Shown here piece after piece: positions 6,702 to 15,863 of a stretch of 54,028 nucleotides of DNA; position 1 is the first letter of the stretch, and each line of letters opens with the position of its first letter. The stretch is taken from assembly GCA_945868085.1 (NCBI GenBank), contig CAMBKF010000012.1:1-54028 (forward strand), read 5' to 3'. The notes beneath the pieces are model-generated. The model had not been told where the DNA came from. It did not search any database and saw only the letters and a program-made list of their open reading frames with translations. The position numbers and the translations under genes were made by a program. The DNA comes from an uncultured Oscillibacter sp. (GTDB lineage Bacteria; Bacillota; Clostridia; Oscillospirales; Oscillospiraceae).

Positions 6702-9143
6702 ATGAAAGTTTCTCTGAACTGGGTCAAGGACTATGTAAAGCTCCCTGACGATATGGACCTCAAGCGCCTTTCCTACGACCTGACCATGTCCACCGTAGAG
6801 GTGGAGGACGCCACGGACCTGTCCGAAAACTTCCAAAACATGGTGGTGGGCGTGGTGCAGCAGGTGCAGCAGCACCCCAACGCCGATAAGCTGAAGGTCT
6901 GCAAAACGGACATCGGCGGCGAAGTGAAGGACATCGTCTGCGGCGGCACCAACCTCCGGGACGGTATGAAGGTGGCCGTGGCTCTGCCCGGTGCCCACTG
7001 CCGCTGGCACGGCGAGGGTGAGCCGGTGGAGATCAAGGAGAGCAAGCTCCGGGGCGTGGCGAGCTACGGCATGATCTGCGCCAGCAGCGAAATCGGCCTC
7101 TTTGACCTCTTCCCCTTTGAGGAGGAGGCCACCATCCTGGACCTGTCCGCCTTCGATGCTCCCGCCGGGACCCCCCTGGCCGACGCTCTGGACCTGAACG
7201 ACATCATCCTGGAGATCGACAACAAATCCATGACCAACCGCCCGGACCTTTGGGGCCATTACGGCATCGCCCGGGAAATTGCGGCGCTTTACGACCTGCC
7301 CATGAATCCCCTGCCCCACTTCGACCGGAATGTGGAAAACACCGCCGGCCTCACCATCACCGTGGAGGACAGCGAACGCTGCCCCCGGATGACCGGCACG
7401 CAGATCGATGGTCTTTCCGTCAAGCCCGCCCCCTACTGGATGCAGAGCCGCATCTTTAAAGTGGGTATGCGCCCCATCAACGCCCTGGTGGACATCACCA
7501 ACTATGTTATGCTGGCCACGGGCCAGCCCTCCCACGCCTATGACTCCGACCATATCGCCGGCCACATCATCGTCCGCCGGGCCGGTGAGGGCGAAAAGCT
7601 CCAGCTGCTCAACGGCAAGGACCTGCCCCTGTCCAATGACGACCTGGTCATCGCCGACGACGCGGGTGTCGTTGGCCTGGCGGGCGTCATGGGCGGCGCC
7701 AAGGACTCCATCCTCCCCACCACCAACAAGGTGATTTTGGAGGTGGCCAACTTCCAGGCCGCAGGCATCCGCCGCACGGCCCTGCGCTATGATAACCGCA
7801 CTGAGGCCTCCGCCCGGTACGAAAAGGCCATCGACCCCGAGCGCTGCGACCAGGCGCTGGACCTGTCCATGGCCCTGTTTGCGGAGCTCTATCCCGAGAT
7901 GAAGGTCACGGGCTTTGTGGACTGCTATCCCCATAAGCTCCAGCGGGCGGAGATCGACGTTTCCCTGAACTGGCTGGAGCGCCGCCTGGGCAAGCGCATC
8001 CCCAATGAGGACATTGCCAAAAAGATGGGCGAGCTGGGCTATGACCTGACCTTTGACGGTGACAATATGCATGTGGTGGTGCCAACCTGGCGCTCCACCG
8101 GCGATGTGTCCATCAAGGCGGATATTATGGAGGAAGTAGCCCGGATGTACGGGTATGAGAACTTCCAGGCCGCCCCCATCACCACCTCCTTCGACGGGGC
8201 CATCAACCAGCTGGATAAGGACCTGGAGCGGCGCATCAAGGAGTATCTGGCCATCCGCTGCGGCATGCAGGAGATCTTCACCTATCCCTGGATGACCGAC
8301 CAGTATGTGAGCGCTATCCTGCAGGATACCGCCGGCATCCTCTCCCTGTCCACGCCTCCCTCTCCCGATGAGAGCCTCATCCGCTCCTCGCTGCTGCCCA
8401 ACCTGTGCAAGGCCGTGGTGAAAAACGAGCGGTTCTTCACGGAGTTCTCCATTTTCGAGTGCGCCCAGGTGTTCCGGGATGCGGATTACACCACCCCCTA
8501 TGACAGCCGGGAAAAGCTCCCCTCCCAGCGCAAGAACATCGCCGGTGCCTTCGCCGGCGACAGCAAGAACGTCACCGACCTGTTCCGCCGGGCCAAGGGC
8601 GTCATTGAGATGATGCCCCGGTACACCCATATGGAGGGCTTCACCTTCCGCCAGGAGGAAAAGCCCGTGTGGGCCGACGATGTGGTGTGGCTGAACATCT
8701 GCCTGGGTGACAAGCGCATCGGCAACCTGGCCCTGCTGAATAAGAAGGCCTCCATGGCCTGCGGCATCAAGAACCTGTCCGTTATGCTCTTTGAGCTGGA
8801 TGTGGTCTCCCTGGTGCCCTTCCGCTCCCGCACCAACTCCTTCACCCACCTGGCCGAGTATCCCATGACGGACTACGATGTCTCCCTGCTGTTTGACAGT
8901 GAGACCCAGTGGGCGGACATGCAGCGGATCCTCTCCGGCATCCATAACGAGCTATTCCACGGTGCCGCCTTTGTGGACGAGTACCACGGCAAGCAGATCC
9001 CTGCCGGCAAGAAGTCCGTGACCATCCGCCTGACCATCGGCTCCACGGAAAAGACCCTCACCTCCGCTGAGATCGAGGCCTGCGCCGCCAGTGCCGTAAA
9101 GAAACTGGTCAAAAACCTGGGCGCAGAGCTGCGCGGCAAATGA
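6702..9143 (+). CDS. pheT: phenylalanine--tRNA ligase beta subunit
   Basis: An 813-residue beta subunit of PheRS. Domains in order: N-terminal tail and EMAP-like tRNA-binding domain (about 40-155, HPNADKLKVCKTDIGG), B3/B4 editing region, B5 DNA-binding-like domain, a catalytic-like class II core and a C-terminal anticodon-recognition FDX-ACB domain (about 715-813, LAEYPMTDYDVSLLFD). It contributes structure, editing of mischarged Tyr-tRNA and tRNA recognition. A GGAGGG ribosome site precedes the ATG. Second gene of the T-box operon, closed by two terminators. Confidence 0.98.
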   Translation: MKVSLNWVKDYVKLPDDMDLKRLSYDLTMSTVEVEDATDLSENFQNMVVGVVQQVQQHPNADKLKVCKTDIGGEVKDIVCGGTNLRDGMKVAVALPGAHCRWHGEGEPVEIKESKLRGVASYGMICASSEIGLFDLFPFEEEATILDLSAFDAPAGTPLADALDLNDIILEIDNKSMTNRPDLWGHYGIAREIAALYDLPMNPLPHFDRNVENTAGLTITVEDSERCPRMTGTQIDGLSVKPAPYWMQSRIFKVGMRPINALVDITNYVMLATGQPSHAYDSDHIAGHIIVRRAGEGEKLQLLNGKDLPLSNDDLVIADDAGVVGLAGVMGGAKDSILPTTNKVILEVANFQAAGIRRTALRYDNRTEASARYEKAIDPERCDQALDLSMALFAELYPEMKVTGFVDCYPHKLQRAEIDVSLNWLERRLGKRIPNEDIAKKMGELGYDLTFDGDNMHVVVPTWRSTGDVSIKADIMEEVARMYGYENFQAAPITTSFDGAINQLDKDLERRIKEYLAIRCGMQEIFTYPWMTDQYVSAILQDTAGILSLSTPPSPDESLIRSSLLPNLCKAVVKNERFFTEFSIFECAQVFRDADYTTPYDSREKLPSQRKNIAGAFAGDSKNVTDLFRRAKGVIEMMPRYTHMEGFTFRQEEKPVWADDVVWLNICLGDKRIGNLALLNKKASMACGIKNLSVMLFELDVVSLVPFRSRTNSFTHLAEYPMTDYDVSLLFDSETQWADMQRILSGIHNELFHGAAFVDEYHGKQIPAGKKSVTIRLTIGSTEKTLTSAEIEACAASAVKKLVKNLGAELRGK

Positions 9144-9168
9144 TCCGTTTCCATTCCCATGAAAAAAG

Positions 9169-9193
9169 CCGCCCCCCTGGGGGCGGTTTTTTC
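9169..9193 (+). terminator. terminator of pheST
   Basis: Stem CCGCCCCC/GGGGGCGG with a short loop, followed by a run of six T. It lies 25 bases after the pheT stop. Confidence 0.85.
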
Positions 9194-9201
9194 CGCGTGT
9201 C

Positions 9202-9230
9202 AAAAAAGCCGCCCCACTCGGGGCGGCTTT
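9202..9230. terminator. second, two-way terminator hairpin
   Basis: Perfect eight-base stem GCCGCCCC/GGGGCGGC with loop ACTC, flanked by A6 on the left and T3 on the right. On the minus strand it ends in six T, so it can stop transcription of the converging dehydrogenase gene. It resembles the adjacent pheT terminator in stem sequence. Confidence 0.75.
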
Positions 9231-9248
9231 CAGATTAAATGGCATTCC

Positions 9249-10214
9249 TCAGTATCCGATCTTCCGGTCCACCAGCCGCTTGAGCCTGCGCCCGGCGGCG
9301 TAGTTGCGCAGATCCTCGCAGAACAGCTCCACATCTATGTCTCTGGTGATGCCCAGGGACATGTTTCCGCTGATATGGGGAGTCAGCAGCAGGTTTTTGG
9401 TGTCCCACAGGGGGTGATCCTTGGGCAGCGGCTCCGGCACGCACACATCCAGCGCCGCCCCGGCCAGGTGTCCGCCGTTCAGCGCCTCCATCAGTGCCTC
9501 CTGGTCCACGGCGTTGCCCCGGCCCACATTCACCACATACGCATCCTCCGGCAGCAGGGCAATGCGCTCCCGGGAGAGCATGTGGTCAGTCTCCCTGGTA
9601 GCCGGCAGGGCCATGACGAGGATCTCCGTCTTGGGCAGAACGCTGTCCAGCTCCTCAAACGTGTACATCTCGTCATAGGCAGGGTCCCCTGCCTTCTTGG
9701 TCCGCCGTACGCCCCGGATGACCTTGGCGCCCAGGGCCTTGGCCCGGCGGGCGAAGTTGGTACCGATGTCGCCGGTGCCCAGAACGGTGATGCTGCTGCC
9801 GCAGATGGAACGCATGCTCAATCCCTTTTCCCACTCCCGGTTTTTCACGATCTCCTCAAACTTCGGCATCTGCCGCAGCATCATCAGCGTCACCATGAGA
9901 ATGTGCTCGGAGATGGTGATGCCGTAGGCGCCGGAGGAGTTGCTCAGCAGCACATCCGGGTTGGGATAGAGGGCATCGTCCGTGTAGGCATCCACCCCGG
10001 CAAAGCTGCAGCAGAGCCACTTGAGGTTGGCCGCCGCCTTCAGCTCCTGGGTCGGGCAGATGCCGTAAATGATCTCATAGTCCGCCGCCCGGTCCGCGGG
10101 CAGATGTCCGTCCGTGTAAAAGTCTACCGCGAAGCCGCACTCCGCCGCCGTTTTTTCGATAGTCGTCCGGTGCTCCGGGGAAAAGAAGGACTCCACAGCC
10201 GCAATTTTTTTCAT
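9249..10214 (-). CDS. D-2-hydroxyacid dehydrogenase family protein
   Basis: A 321-residue NAD(P)-dependent dehydrogenase. The nucleotide-binding motif VLGTGDIGTNFARRAKALG is near residue 145, preceded by the ISEHILMVTLMMLRQ helix. The catalytic Arg is in VNVGRGNAVDQ and the catalytic His in LLTPHISGN, with an acidic residue between (DVCVPEPLP), as in the SerA/LdhD superfamily. The substrate, a 2-hydroxy or 2-keto acid, cannot be named from sequence; the divergence from PdxB, SerA and LdhD argues against those. The start is the ATG behind AGGAGGTATACATAAG; the frame stays open 75 bases upstream without a ribosome site. Monocistronic, converging on pheST. Confidence 0.85.
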   Translation of the reverse strand: MKKIAAVESFFSPEHRTTIEKTAAECGFAVDFYTDGHLPADRAADYEIIYGICPTQELKAAANLKWLCCSFAGVDAYTDDALYPNPDVLLSNSSGAYGITISEHILMVTLMMLRQMPKFEEIVKNREWEKGLSMRSICGSSITVLGTGDIGTNFARRAKALGAKVIRGVRRTKKAGDPAYDEMYTFEELDSVLPKTEILVMALPATRETDHMLSRERIALLPEDAYVVNVGRGNAVDQEALMEALNGGHLAGAALDVCVPEPLPKDHPLWDTKNLLLTPHISGNMSLGITRDIDVELFCEDLRNYAAGRRLKRLVDRKIGY

Positions 10215-10324
10215 CTTATGTATACCTCCTATTGACCTATTGATATAACTTATGGACACCGGCGGAAAACGCGCCCCGCCGGGCCCCATGCAAACGGTGT
10301 CTCATAAAAATTTGCGGAAAAATC

Positions 10325-11911
10325 CTAAAGAATTTTCGCCAGAATTTTTTCCGCGCAGCGCATTCCGTCCGCCGCCGCCGAGAGGATCCCGCCGGCATAG
10401 CCGGCCCCCTCGCCGCAGGGGAACACCCCCCGGATATTGCTCTCGCAGTTTTCATCCCGGGGAATCCGCACCGGGGCCGAAGATCGGCTCTCCACCGCCG
10501 TCAGCAGGGCGTCCCCGTGGGCAAAGCCCGGGAGCTTTTTGTCCAGAATGGGCAGCGCCTGCTCCAGTGCGTCGGCGATGAACTCCGGCAGACACTCATG
10601 CAGGTCTGTATAGCGCACCCCGGGCCGGTAGCTGGGCTTCACGCTGCCGCAGCCGGTGCTGTCCCGGTGCAGCAGGAAGTCCTCCACCCGCTGGCACGGA
10701 GCCGTGTAGCCGCCGCCCAGGCGGTAGGCCGCCTCCTCCAGCCGCCGCTGAAAGGCGATGCCCGCCAGGGGATGCCCGCTTCCAAAGTCCTCCGGCGTCA
10801 CATTCACCAGCAGGCCGCCATTGATGTTTTCCCCACTGCGTGCGTATTCGCTCATGCCGTTGGTCACCGTGCGCTTTCTTTCCGAGGCCGCCGCCACCAC
10901 CTCTCCCCCGGGACATACGCAGAAGGAGAACACGCTCCGCCCGCCGGGCAGGTGGCAGGATAGCTTGTAGGTGCTCACCGGCAGAGCCGGGTGCCCGGCG
11001 TATTCCTTGTACTGCACCGCGTCCATGCGGCTTTGCAGGTGCTCAATGCGCACCCCCACGGCAAAGGGCTTTGCCTCCATGGATAACCCCTGGTCATAGA
11101 GCCCTTCCACCGTATCCCGGGCGCTGTGGCCCAGGGCCAGGATCATCTGCCGGGCCGGGAGCCTGTAGCGCCCCTCCGGCCCGGAAACGGTCAGCGCCGC
11201 CAGTCCGTTCTCCCGGACCTCGATCCCCTCCAGCCGGTGGCCGAAGCGGATGTCCGCGCCCAGGTCCAGCAGCCGCTGCCGCAGATTTTTCAGCGCCGCA
11301 TGCAGCTTATCTGTCCCCACATGGGGCTTTGCGTCAGTGAGGATGCTCTCCGGCGCGCCGCAGGCGACCAGCTGCTCCAGGATCCACCGGTGCCGCAGAT
11401 CCTTGGTGCCGGTGTTCAGCTTTCCGTCGGAGAACGCCCCGGCGCCCCCCTCGCCGAACTGCACGTTGGACTCCGTGTTCAGCTCTCCGCCGGCCCAAAA
11501 GGCCGCTACGTCCTTCTGCCGCTGCTCCACGGGCTGTCCCCGCTCCAGGAGGATGGGCTTGCACCCGGCATTTGCCAGGATCAGCGCCGCAAACAGGCCC
11601 GCCGGGCCCGCCCCTACCACCACCGGCGGTGTTTCCGGGGCCCTGACCACCGGCCCCGGCGGCGCGTAGTGCTCCGGCGCATAGACAGTCACGTTTTTAT
11701 CCCGGCACCTGCGCAGCACGGTCTTTTCGCCGCGCACCTGCACCGCCAGGGTGTATACCAGCCGCAGCGGCTGCCGGGCGTCCACCGCCTTTCGCAGCAC
11801 GGACAGCTCGAGAATATCCTCCGGGGGGACGCGCAGCATATGCGCCGCCTTGCCCGCCAGCAGTTCCTCCGGCTGCCCCGGTCTCAGCTTTATCTGCTCC
11901 AGCTTCAGCAT
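10325..11911 (-). CDS. FAD-dependent oxidoreductase (COG2509-type dehydrogenase)
   Basis: A 528-residue flavoprotein with an N-terminal region of about 95 residues (MLKLEQIKLRPGQPEELL), then the FAD-binding fold PPVVVGAGPAGLFAALILANAGCKPILLERG, the FGEGGAGAFSDGKLNTGTKD segment, and a C-terminal NIRGVFPCGEGAGYAGGILSAAADG motif that closes the FAD site. This architecture is a widespread, poorly characterised family of uncharacterised FAD-dependent dehydrogenases in Firmicutes. It is probably cytoplasmic. The start is the ATG after AAGGAGGGGAGCGC. The dehydrogenase gene lies 110 bases downstream in the same direction; whether they are cotranscribed is not clear. Substrate unknown. Confidence 0.85.
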   Translation of the reverse strand: MLKLEQIKLRPGQPEELLAGKAAHMLRVPPEDILELSVLRKAVDARQPLRLVYTLAVQVRGEKTVLRRCRDKNVTVYAPEHYAPPGPVVRAPETPPVVVGAGPAGLFAALILANAGCKPILLERGQPVEQRQKDVAAFWAGGELNTESNVQFGEGGAGAFSDGKLNTGTKDLRHRWILEQLVACGAPESILTDAKPHVGTDKLHAALKNLRQRLLDLGADIRFGHRLEGIEVRENGLAALTVSGPEGRYRLPARQMILALGHSARDTVEGLYDQGLSMEAKPFAVGVRIEHLQSRMDAVQYKEYAGHPALPVSTYKLSCHLPGGRSVFSFCVCPGGEVVAAASERKRTVTNGMSEYARSGENINGGLLVNVTPEDFGSGHPLAGIAFQRRLEEAAYRLGGGYTAPCQRVEDFLLHRDSTGCGSVKPSYRPGVRYTDLHECLPEFIADALEQALPILDKKLPGFAHGDALLTAVESRSSAPVRIPRDENCESNIRGVFPCGEGAGYAGGILSAAADGMRCAEKILAKIL

Positions 11912-11950
11912 CGCGCTCCCCTCCTTAAAAAAATTCATAATTTTTAAAGC

Positions 11951-11978
11951 TTTAGTTAAGATAGAGGTGTAGTATAAT
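11951..11978 (+). promoter_or_regulatory. probable promoter of the htrA-like gene
   Basis: A perfect TATAAT with a poor -35 (TTTAGT) 16 bases upstream, about 93 bases before the protease start. The gap is shared with the divergent FAD-dehydrogenase gene. Confidence 0.45.
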
Positions 11979-12071
11979 AATCAAAGCTAAGCCATAGTAT
12001 ACAACATTTTTCCGCAGCTCACAAGCATTCCCCTGCGGAAAAAGTGAGAAAGATAGACAGGAGGTTTCGTT

Positions 12072-13400
12072 ATGAACGAGAATAACGATTTCAGACCCGA
12101 AAACGAAGGATACAGCGATCCCAACAATCTCTACCATTATAATTACCGCTCCCAGGCGGACCAAAGCGGGCACGAAGCCCCGGCGGCATCGAAAAAGCCC
12201 TCCTTCTGGCACAAGACCGGCGTGAAGATCACCGCCCTGCTGCTGGCCTGTGCAGTGGTCGGCGGTGCGGCGGGCTACGGCGGCGCGGCCCTGTCCCGGA
12301 GCGGCAAGACTACCATCCAGCAGAGCGATCGTACCGCCCAGGAGGTCACGGTGAAGCAGGTCAGCGGCCAGACTCTCATGTCTCCGGCCGAGGTATACGC
12401 CTCCACGGTCAACAGCGTAGTGAGCATCAACTGCTCCTCCGTATCCACCAACATTTTCGGCCAAAGCGTAGAGTCGGCCTCCTCCGGCAGCGGCTTTGTC
12501 ATCACCCAGGACGGCTACATCGTCACCAATCACCACGTCATCAGCGGCGCTTCCTCCGTGAAGGTGACCATGTATGACGGCTCGGAGTATCCCGCCACCG
12601 TAGTGGGCAGCGACAGCGACTATGATGTGGCCGTGCTGAAGATCGATGCCACGGGCCTGCAGCCCGTGACCCTGGGCAAAAGCAGCGATGTGAACGTAGG
12701 CGACACGGTCTTGGCCATCGGCAATCCCCTGGGCGAGCTGACCTTCTCCATGAGCCAGGGCATCGTGTCCTGCTGTGACCGGGCCATCAATGTGGACGGC
12801 ACTCCCTTCAACATGATCCAGGTGGATGCCTCCATCAACCCCGGTAACTCCGGCGGCCCGCTGATGAACCTGTACGGTGAGGTGGTGGGTATCGTCTCGG
12901 CCAAGTATTCCAGCTACTCTGACACCACCGTGGAGGGCCTGGGCTTTGCCATTCCCATCGGGGACGTGCAGGCCATCATCACGGACATTATGGAAAACGG
13001 CCAGATCACCAATAAGCCCTCCTTCGGCATCACCGCCGGTACCATGACCCAGCAGATGGCGGCCCAGTATCAGATCGACCAGACCAGCGGTGCCTTCGTT
13101 TACAGCGTGAATAAAGGCGGCGCCGGCGAAAAGGCCGGGCTGAAGATGGGCGATGTCATCACCAAGATCGACAGCACCGACATCACCTCCATGGAGGATC
13201 TCACCGCCGCCAAGAAGGGCCACAAGGCCGGTGACACCGTGACCGTGACCTATTACCGGGACGGCCAGACCCAGACTACGGAGCTGACCTTCGACGCCAA
13301 GACCGACGACACAGACACCACCCAGCAGCAGACCCAGCAGGACAGCAGCAACGGCAATAGCTTCGGCTCCCTGTATGATTACTTCTTCGGCAGAAGATAA
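12072..13400 (+). CDS. HtrA/DegP-like membrane-anchored serine protease (S1C)
   Basis: A 442-residue protease for quality control at the cell surface. A short Asp/Asn-rich cytoplasmic tail is followed by one membrane anchor (ITALLLACAVVGGAAGYGGA, about 55-76), a trypsin-like domain and one PDZ domain (about 325-415, GAFVYSVNKGGAGEKAGLKMGDVI). The catalytic triad is His in VTNHHVIS (about 154), Asp in DSDYDVAVLKID (about 183) and Ser in NPGNSGGPL (about 259). The C-terminus is Gln/Thr/Asp rich and ends in a short aromatic segment (YDYFFGRR). The start follows ACAGGAGGTTTCGTT. Monocistronic with a strong terminator. Several HtrA paralogues exist in Firmicutes, so no specific symbol is given. 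Confidence 0.93.
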   Translation: MNENNDFRPENEGYSDPNNLYHYNYRSQADQSGHEAPAASKKPSFWHKTGVKITALLLACAVVGGAAGYGGAALSRSGKTTIQQSDRTAQEVTVKQVSGQTLMSPAEVYASTVNSVVSINCSSVSTNIFGQSVESASSGSGFVITQDGYIVTNHHVISGASSVKVTMYDGSEYPATVVGSDSDYDVAVLKIDATGLQPVTLGKSSDVNVGDTVLAIGNPLGELTFSMSQGIVSCCDRAINVDGTPFNMIQVDASINPGNSGGPLMNLYGEVVGIVSAKYSSYSDTTVEGLGFAIPIGDVQAIITDIMENGQITNKPSFGITAGTMTQQMAAQYQIDQTSGAFVYSVNKGGAGEKAGLKMGDVITKIDSTDITSMEDLTAAKKGHKAGDTVTVTYYRDGQTQTTELTFDAKTDDTDTTQQQTQQDSSNGNSFGSLYDYFFGRR

Positions 13401-13412
13401 ATGAAACAACGC

Positions 13413-13447
13413 AAAAGGGACACATCCTCCGGATGTGTCCCTTTTTT
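13413..13447. terminator. bidirectional terminator
   Basis: AAAAGGGACACATCC pairs perfectly with GGATGTGTCCCTTTT around a three-base loop, with an A run on the left and T run on the right. It serves both the protease gene and the converging Sel1 gene. Confidence 0.88.
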
Positions 13448-13456
13448 ATTGCTGCG

Positions 13457-15757
13457 TTACGCCTTCTTTTTCTTCCTGCCCAGGGCGCGGTACAGCAGCG
13501 CGCCGCCGCCCAGGATCGCGCAGCCCACGAGCCAATAGTCCTCTGCCGTGACGGGTTCCTCGCCGCCGGGCAGGGACACCAAAACCAGCACGCCCGCCAG
13601 CGCCAGCACCGCGCCCAGGATAATGTATAGAACGCGCAGAGCCTTGGGCAGCTCCGGCTGCCGCTGGTTCACCTTGCAGAGGATGAACACAGCGCTCGCG
13701 ATGAAAAGCACGGTGAACACCCCGCTGAACAGCCGATCGGAGGGCACGCCGTCCCACAGCCCGATGCCCAAAAACGCCGCCAGCCCCAGCAGGAAAACGC
13801 CGGTAATGCGCAGGCCCGCAGCCGGAAACCGCTTGGCCGCCGGCTGGCCGTTCAGCCGCTCCAGTCCCTCGGCCGCGCCGGGGACGTTCTCCCGGGCGGC
13901 CAGGGTGAAATACTTCCGGGCCTGTTCGGGATCCTTCTCCACCCCCAGTCCCTTTTCATACAGCAGCGCCAGGTTTTTCCAGGCCAGGGGCATGCCCATG
14001 CTGCCGGCCTTTTCATAGAGCTTCGCGGCGTAGGCCGGGTCCGGCGCACAGCCCAGGCCGTGCTCATAGCAGGTGCCCAGGTTGTTGATGCCCACCTCGT
14101 CGTCATTTTCCGCGCTCTTGCAGTAATAGGAAAAGGCCTTGTCCATATCCTTCTCGCAGCCCAAGCCCCGCTCGTAGCAGAAGCCCGCCTGGCACTGGGC
14201 CCCGGGATGCCCGTCGGCGGCCGCCTTTTCGTAGAGGGCCAGGGCCTGGGTGTAGTCCCGGGGAACGCCCTGCCCGGAATAGAGCATGTTGCCCAGGCAG
14301 TAGGCGGCAAAGCTGTCGCCCAGATCTATGGCCCGGCGGTACAGCTCCACGGCCCTCTCAGGGTCCTTATCTACGCCCGTGCCGTTTTCATAGCACACGC
14401 CCAGGGCCCGCACACCGTCGGGATAGTCCTGCTCCGCCGCTTTTGCGTATAGCTCCGCCGCCCGGGCAGGGTCCTTCTCCACGCCGCTGCCGTCCTCATA
14501 GTGCAGGCCCAGGAAGAACTGCGCCCGGGGGAATTCCTGCTCCGCCGCCTGCCGGAACAGCTCCGCCGCCTTGGCCCTGTCCTTGGCGACGCCTTGTCCG
14601 TAGCGGTACAGCACACCCAGGTTGCACTGGGCCTCGGGGCTGCCCATCCGGGCAGCCTTCTCATAAAGCTCCGCCGCCCGGTGTATGTCCTCCGGCACGC
14701 CCCGGCCCGACTCATAGCACAGCCCCAGCTGGCAGATGGCCCGGGGATGCCCCGCCTCGGCAGCCCGGCGGAAGCAGGCCACCGCCTGCTCGTCGCTTTG
14801 GGTCACGCCGTGGCCGTATATATAGCACATGCCCAGGCGGAACAGCCCGTCGGGGAAGCCGCCCTCGGCGGCCTTCTGATAGCACTGCGCGGCCTTTTCC
14901 GGGGACTCCTCCACGCCGCTTCCGTCGTCGTAGCAGCGGCCCAGGAGGTTCCAGCCCCGGGCCAGGCCCTCCTCGCCCGCCTGGCGGAACAGGTCCGCGG
15001 CCTTGGCCGCATCCTCCTCCACGCCCTTGCCCAGGTGGTACATGACCCCCAGGGCGCACAGGCCGTCGGCGCTCCGGCCCTTGGCGGCCTCTGTGTACAG
15101 CAGCACCGCCTTGTTCACGTCCTCCTCCACGCCGCTGCCGAACTCATAGCACAGCCCCAGGAAATACTGCGCCCGGGGCAGGCGCTGCTCGGCGGCCAGG
15201 GTGAAATAGTGCGCGGCGGCGGCATCGTCCTTTTCCACGCCTATGCCGGCGTAGTACAGCGCCCCCAGGTTGCACTGGCCCTGGGGATATTCCATCTCCG
15301 CGGCCTTTTTATACAGGGCCACGGCCTTGTCCATGTCCTTTTCCGTCCCCTGGCCGTTTTCGTAGCACACGCCCAGGTCGCATATGGCGGGGGCATAGTC
15401 CATGTCAGCGCTCTCCTGAAAGAGGGAAAAGGCCTTCTTCTCGTCCGCCTCCACCCCGGCGCCGCTGTCGTAGCACACGGCCTTCCAGTAAAGGCCCACG
15501 GGGTCATCCGGCGCGGACTGGCTGAACCAGTAAAATGCCTGCTCCGGGTCCCGCTGCACGCCGCCGGTGCCGTAGAGATAGTTCACGCCCATCTGCACAG
15601 CGGCGGCGCAGTCGCCGCTGTCGGCGGCCTGACGGCACTCCTCCAGGTATTGCTGGCGCTGGCGGTGTGCGTCCGCCAGCTTCAGCAGCTCCGGGGAAAA
15701 GACCACCACATCGGGCTGCCGAGAATCCGGCTGGTCGTGGGGATATTGCTCTGCCAT
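13457..15757 (-). CDS. large Sel1-repeat protein with C-terminal membrane domain
   Basis: A 766-residue protein of about sixteen tandem Sel1-like repeats of about 36 residues (about 45-640), each with the pattern LGxxYexGxGVexDxxkAxxxYxxAA. This alpha-solenoid is followed by four hydrophobic segments (about 655-760: ITGVFLLGLAAFLGIGLW, VLFIASAVFILCKV, LYIILGAVLALAGVLVLV, YWLVGCAILGGGALLY) and a basic tail RKKKKA. There is no signal peptide, so the solenoid is probably cytoplasmic and membrane-tethered; that topology is inferred. Sel1 solenoids usually scaffold protein complexes. The ATG follows AAGGAGGGTTTTTCC. It has its own promoter and lies downstream of spoIIP in the same direction. Function unknown. 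Confidence 0.85.
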   Translation of the reverse strand: MAEQYPHDQPDSRQPDVVVFSPELLKLADAHRQRQQYLEECRQAADSGDCAAAVQMGVNYLYGTGGVQRDPEQAFYWFSQSAPDDPVGLYWKAVCYDSGAGVEADEKKAFSLFQESADMDYAPAICDLGVCYENGQGTEKDMDKAVALYKKAAEMEYPQGQCNLGALYYAGIGVEKDDAAAAHYFTLAAEQRLPRAQYFLGLCYEFGSGVEEDVNKAVLLYTEAAKGRSADGLCALGVMYHLGKGVEEDAAKAADLFRQAGEEGLARGWNLLGRCYDDGSGVEESPEKAAQCYQKAAEGGFPDGLFRLGMCYIYGHGVTQSDEQAVACFRRAAEAGHPRAICQLGLCYESGRGVPEDIHRAAELYEKAARMGSPEAQCNLGVLYRYGQGVAKDRAKAAELFRQAAEQEFPRAQFFLGLHYEDGSGVEKDPARAAELYAKAAEQDYPDGVRALGVCYENGTGVDKDPERAVELYRRAIDLGDSFAAYCLGNMLYSGQGVPRDYTQALALYEKAAADGHPGAQCQAGFCYERGLGCEKDMDKAFSYYCKSAENDDEVGINNLGTCYEHGLGCAPDPAYAAKLYEKAGSMGMPLAWKNLALLYEKGLGVEKDPEQARKYFTLAARENVPGAAEGLERLNGQPAAKRFPAAGLRITGVFLLGLAAFLGIGLWDGVPSDRLFSGVFTVLFIASAVFILCKVNQRQPELPKALRVLYIILGAVLALAGVLVLVSLPGGEEPVTAEDYWLVGCAILGGGALLYRALGRKKKKA

Positions 15758-15814
15758 GGAAAAACCCTCCTTGCAAGGGCGCGGGATGCAATGCAAGATG
15801 CGCCTTTTTTCGGC

Positions 15815-15843
15815 ATTTTATCACACCCCGCCCCAACTTGCAA
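15815..15843 (-). promoter_or_regulatory. promoter of the Sel1 gene
   Basis: TTGCAA and TAAAAT spaced by 17 bases on the minus strand, about 58 bases upstream of the Sel1 start and just inside the space after spoIIP. Confidence 0.6.
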
Positions 15844-15863
15844 CGCCCAATCCCCCAACCGCG

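Noticed and set aside
6504-8945. An 813-codon open frame antisense to pheT.
   Set aside because: It is the mirror of a GC-rich coding region, has no ribosome site or family motifs, and pheT is complete on the other strand.
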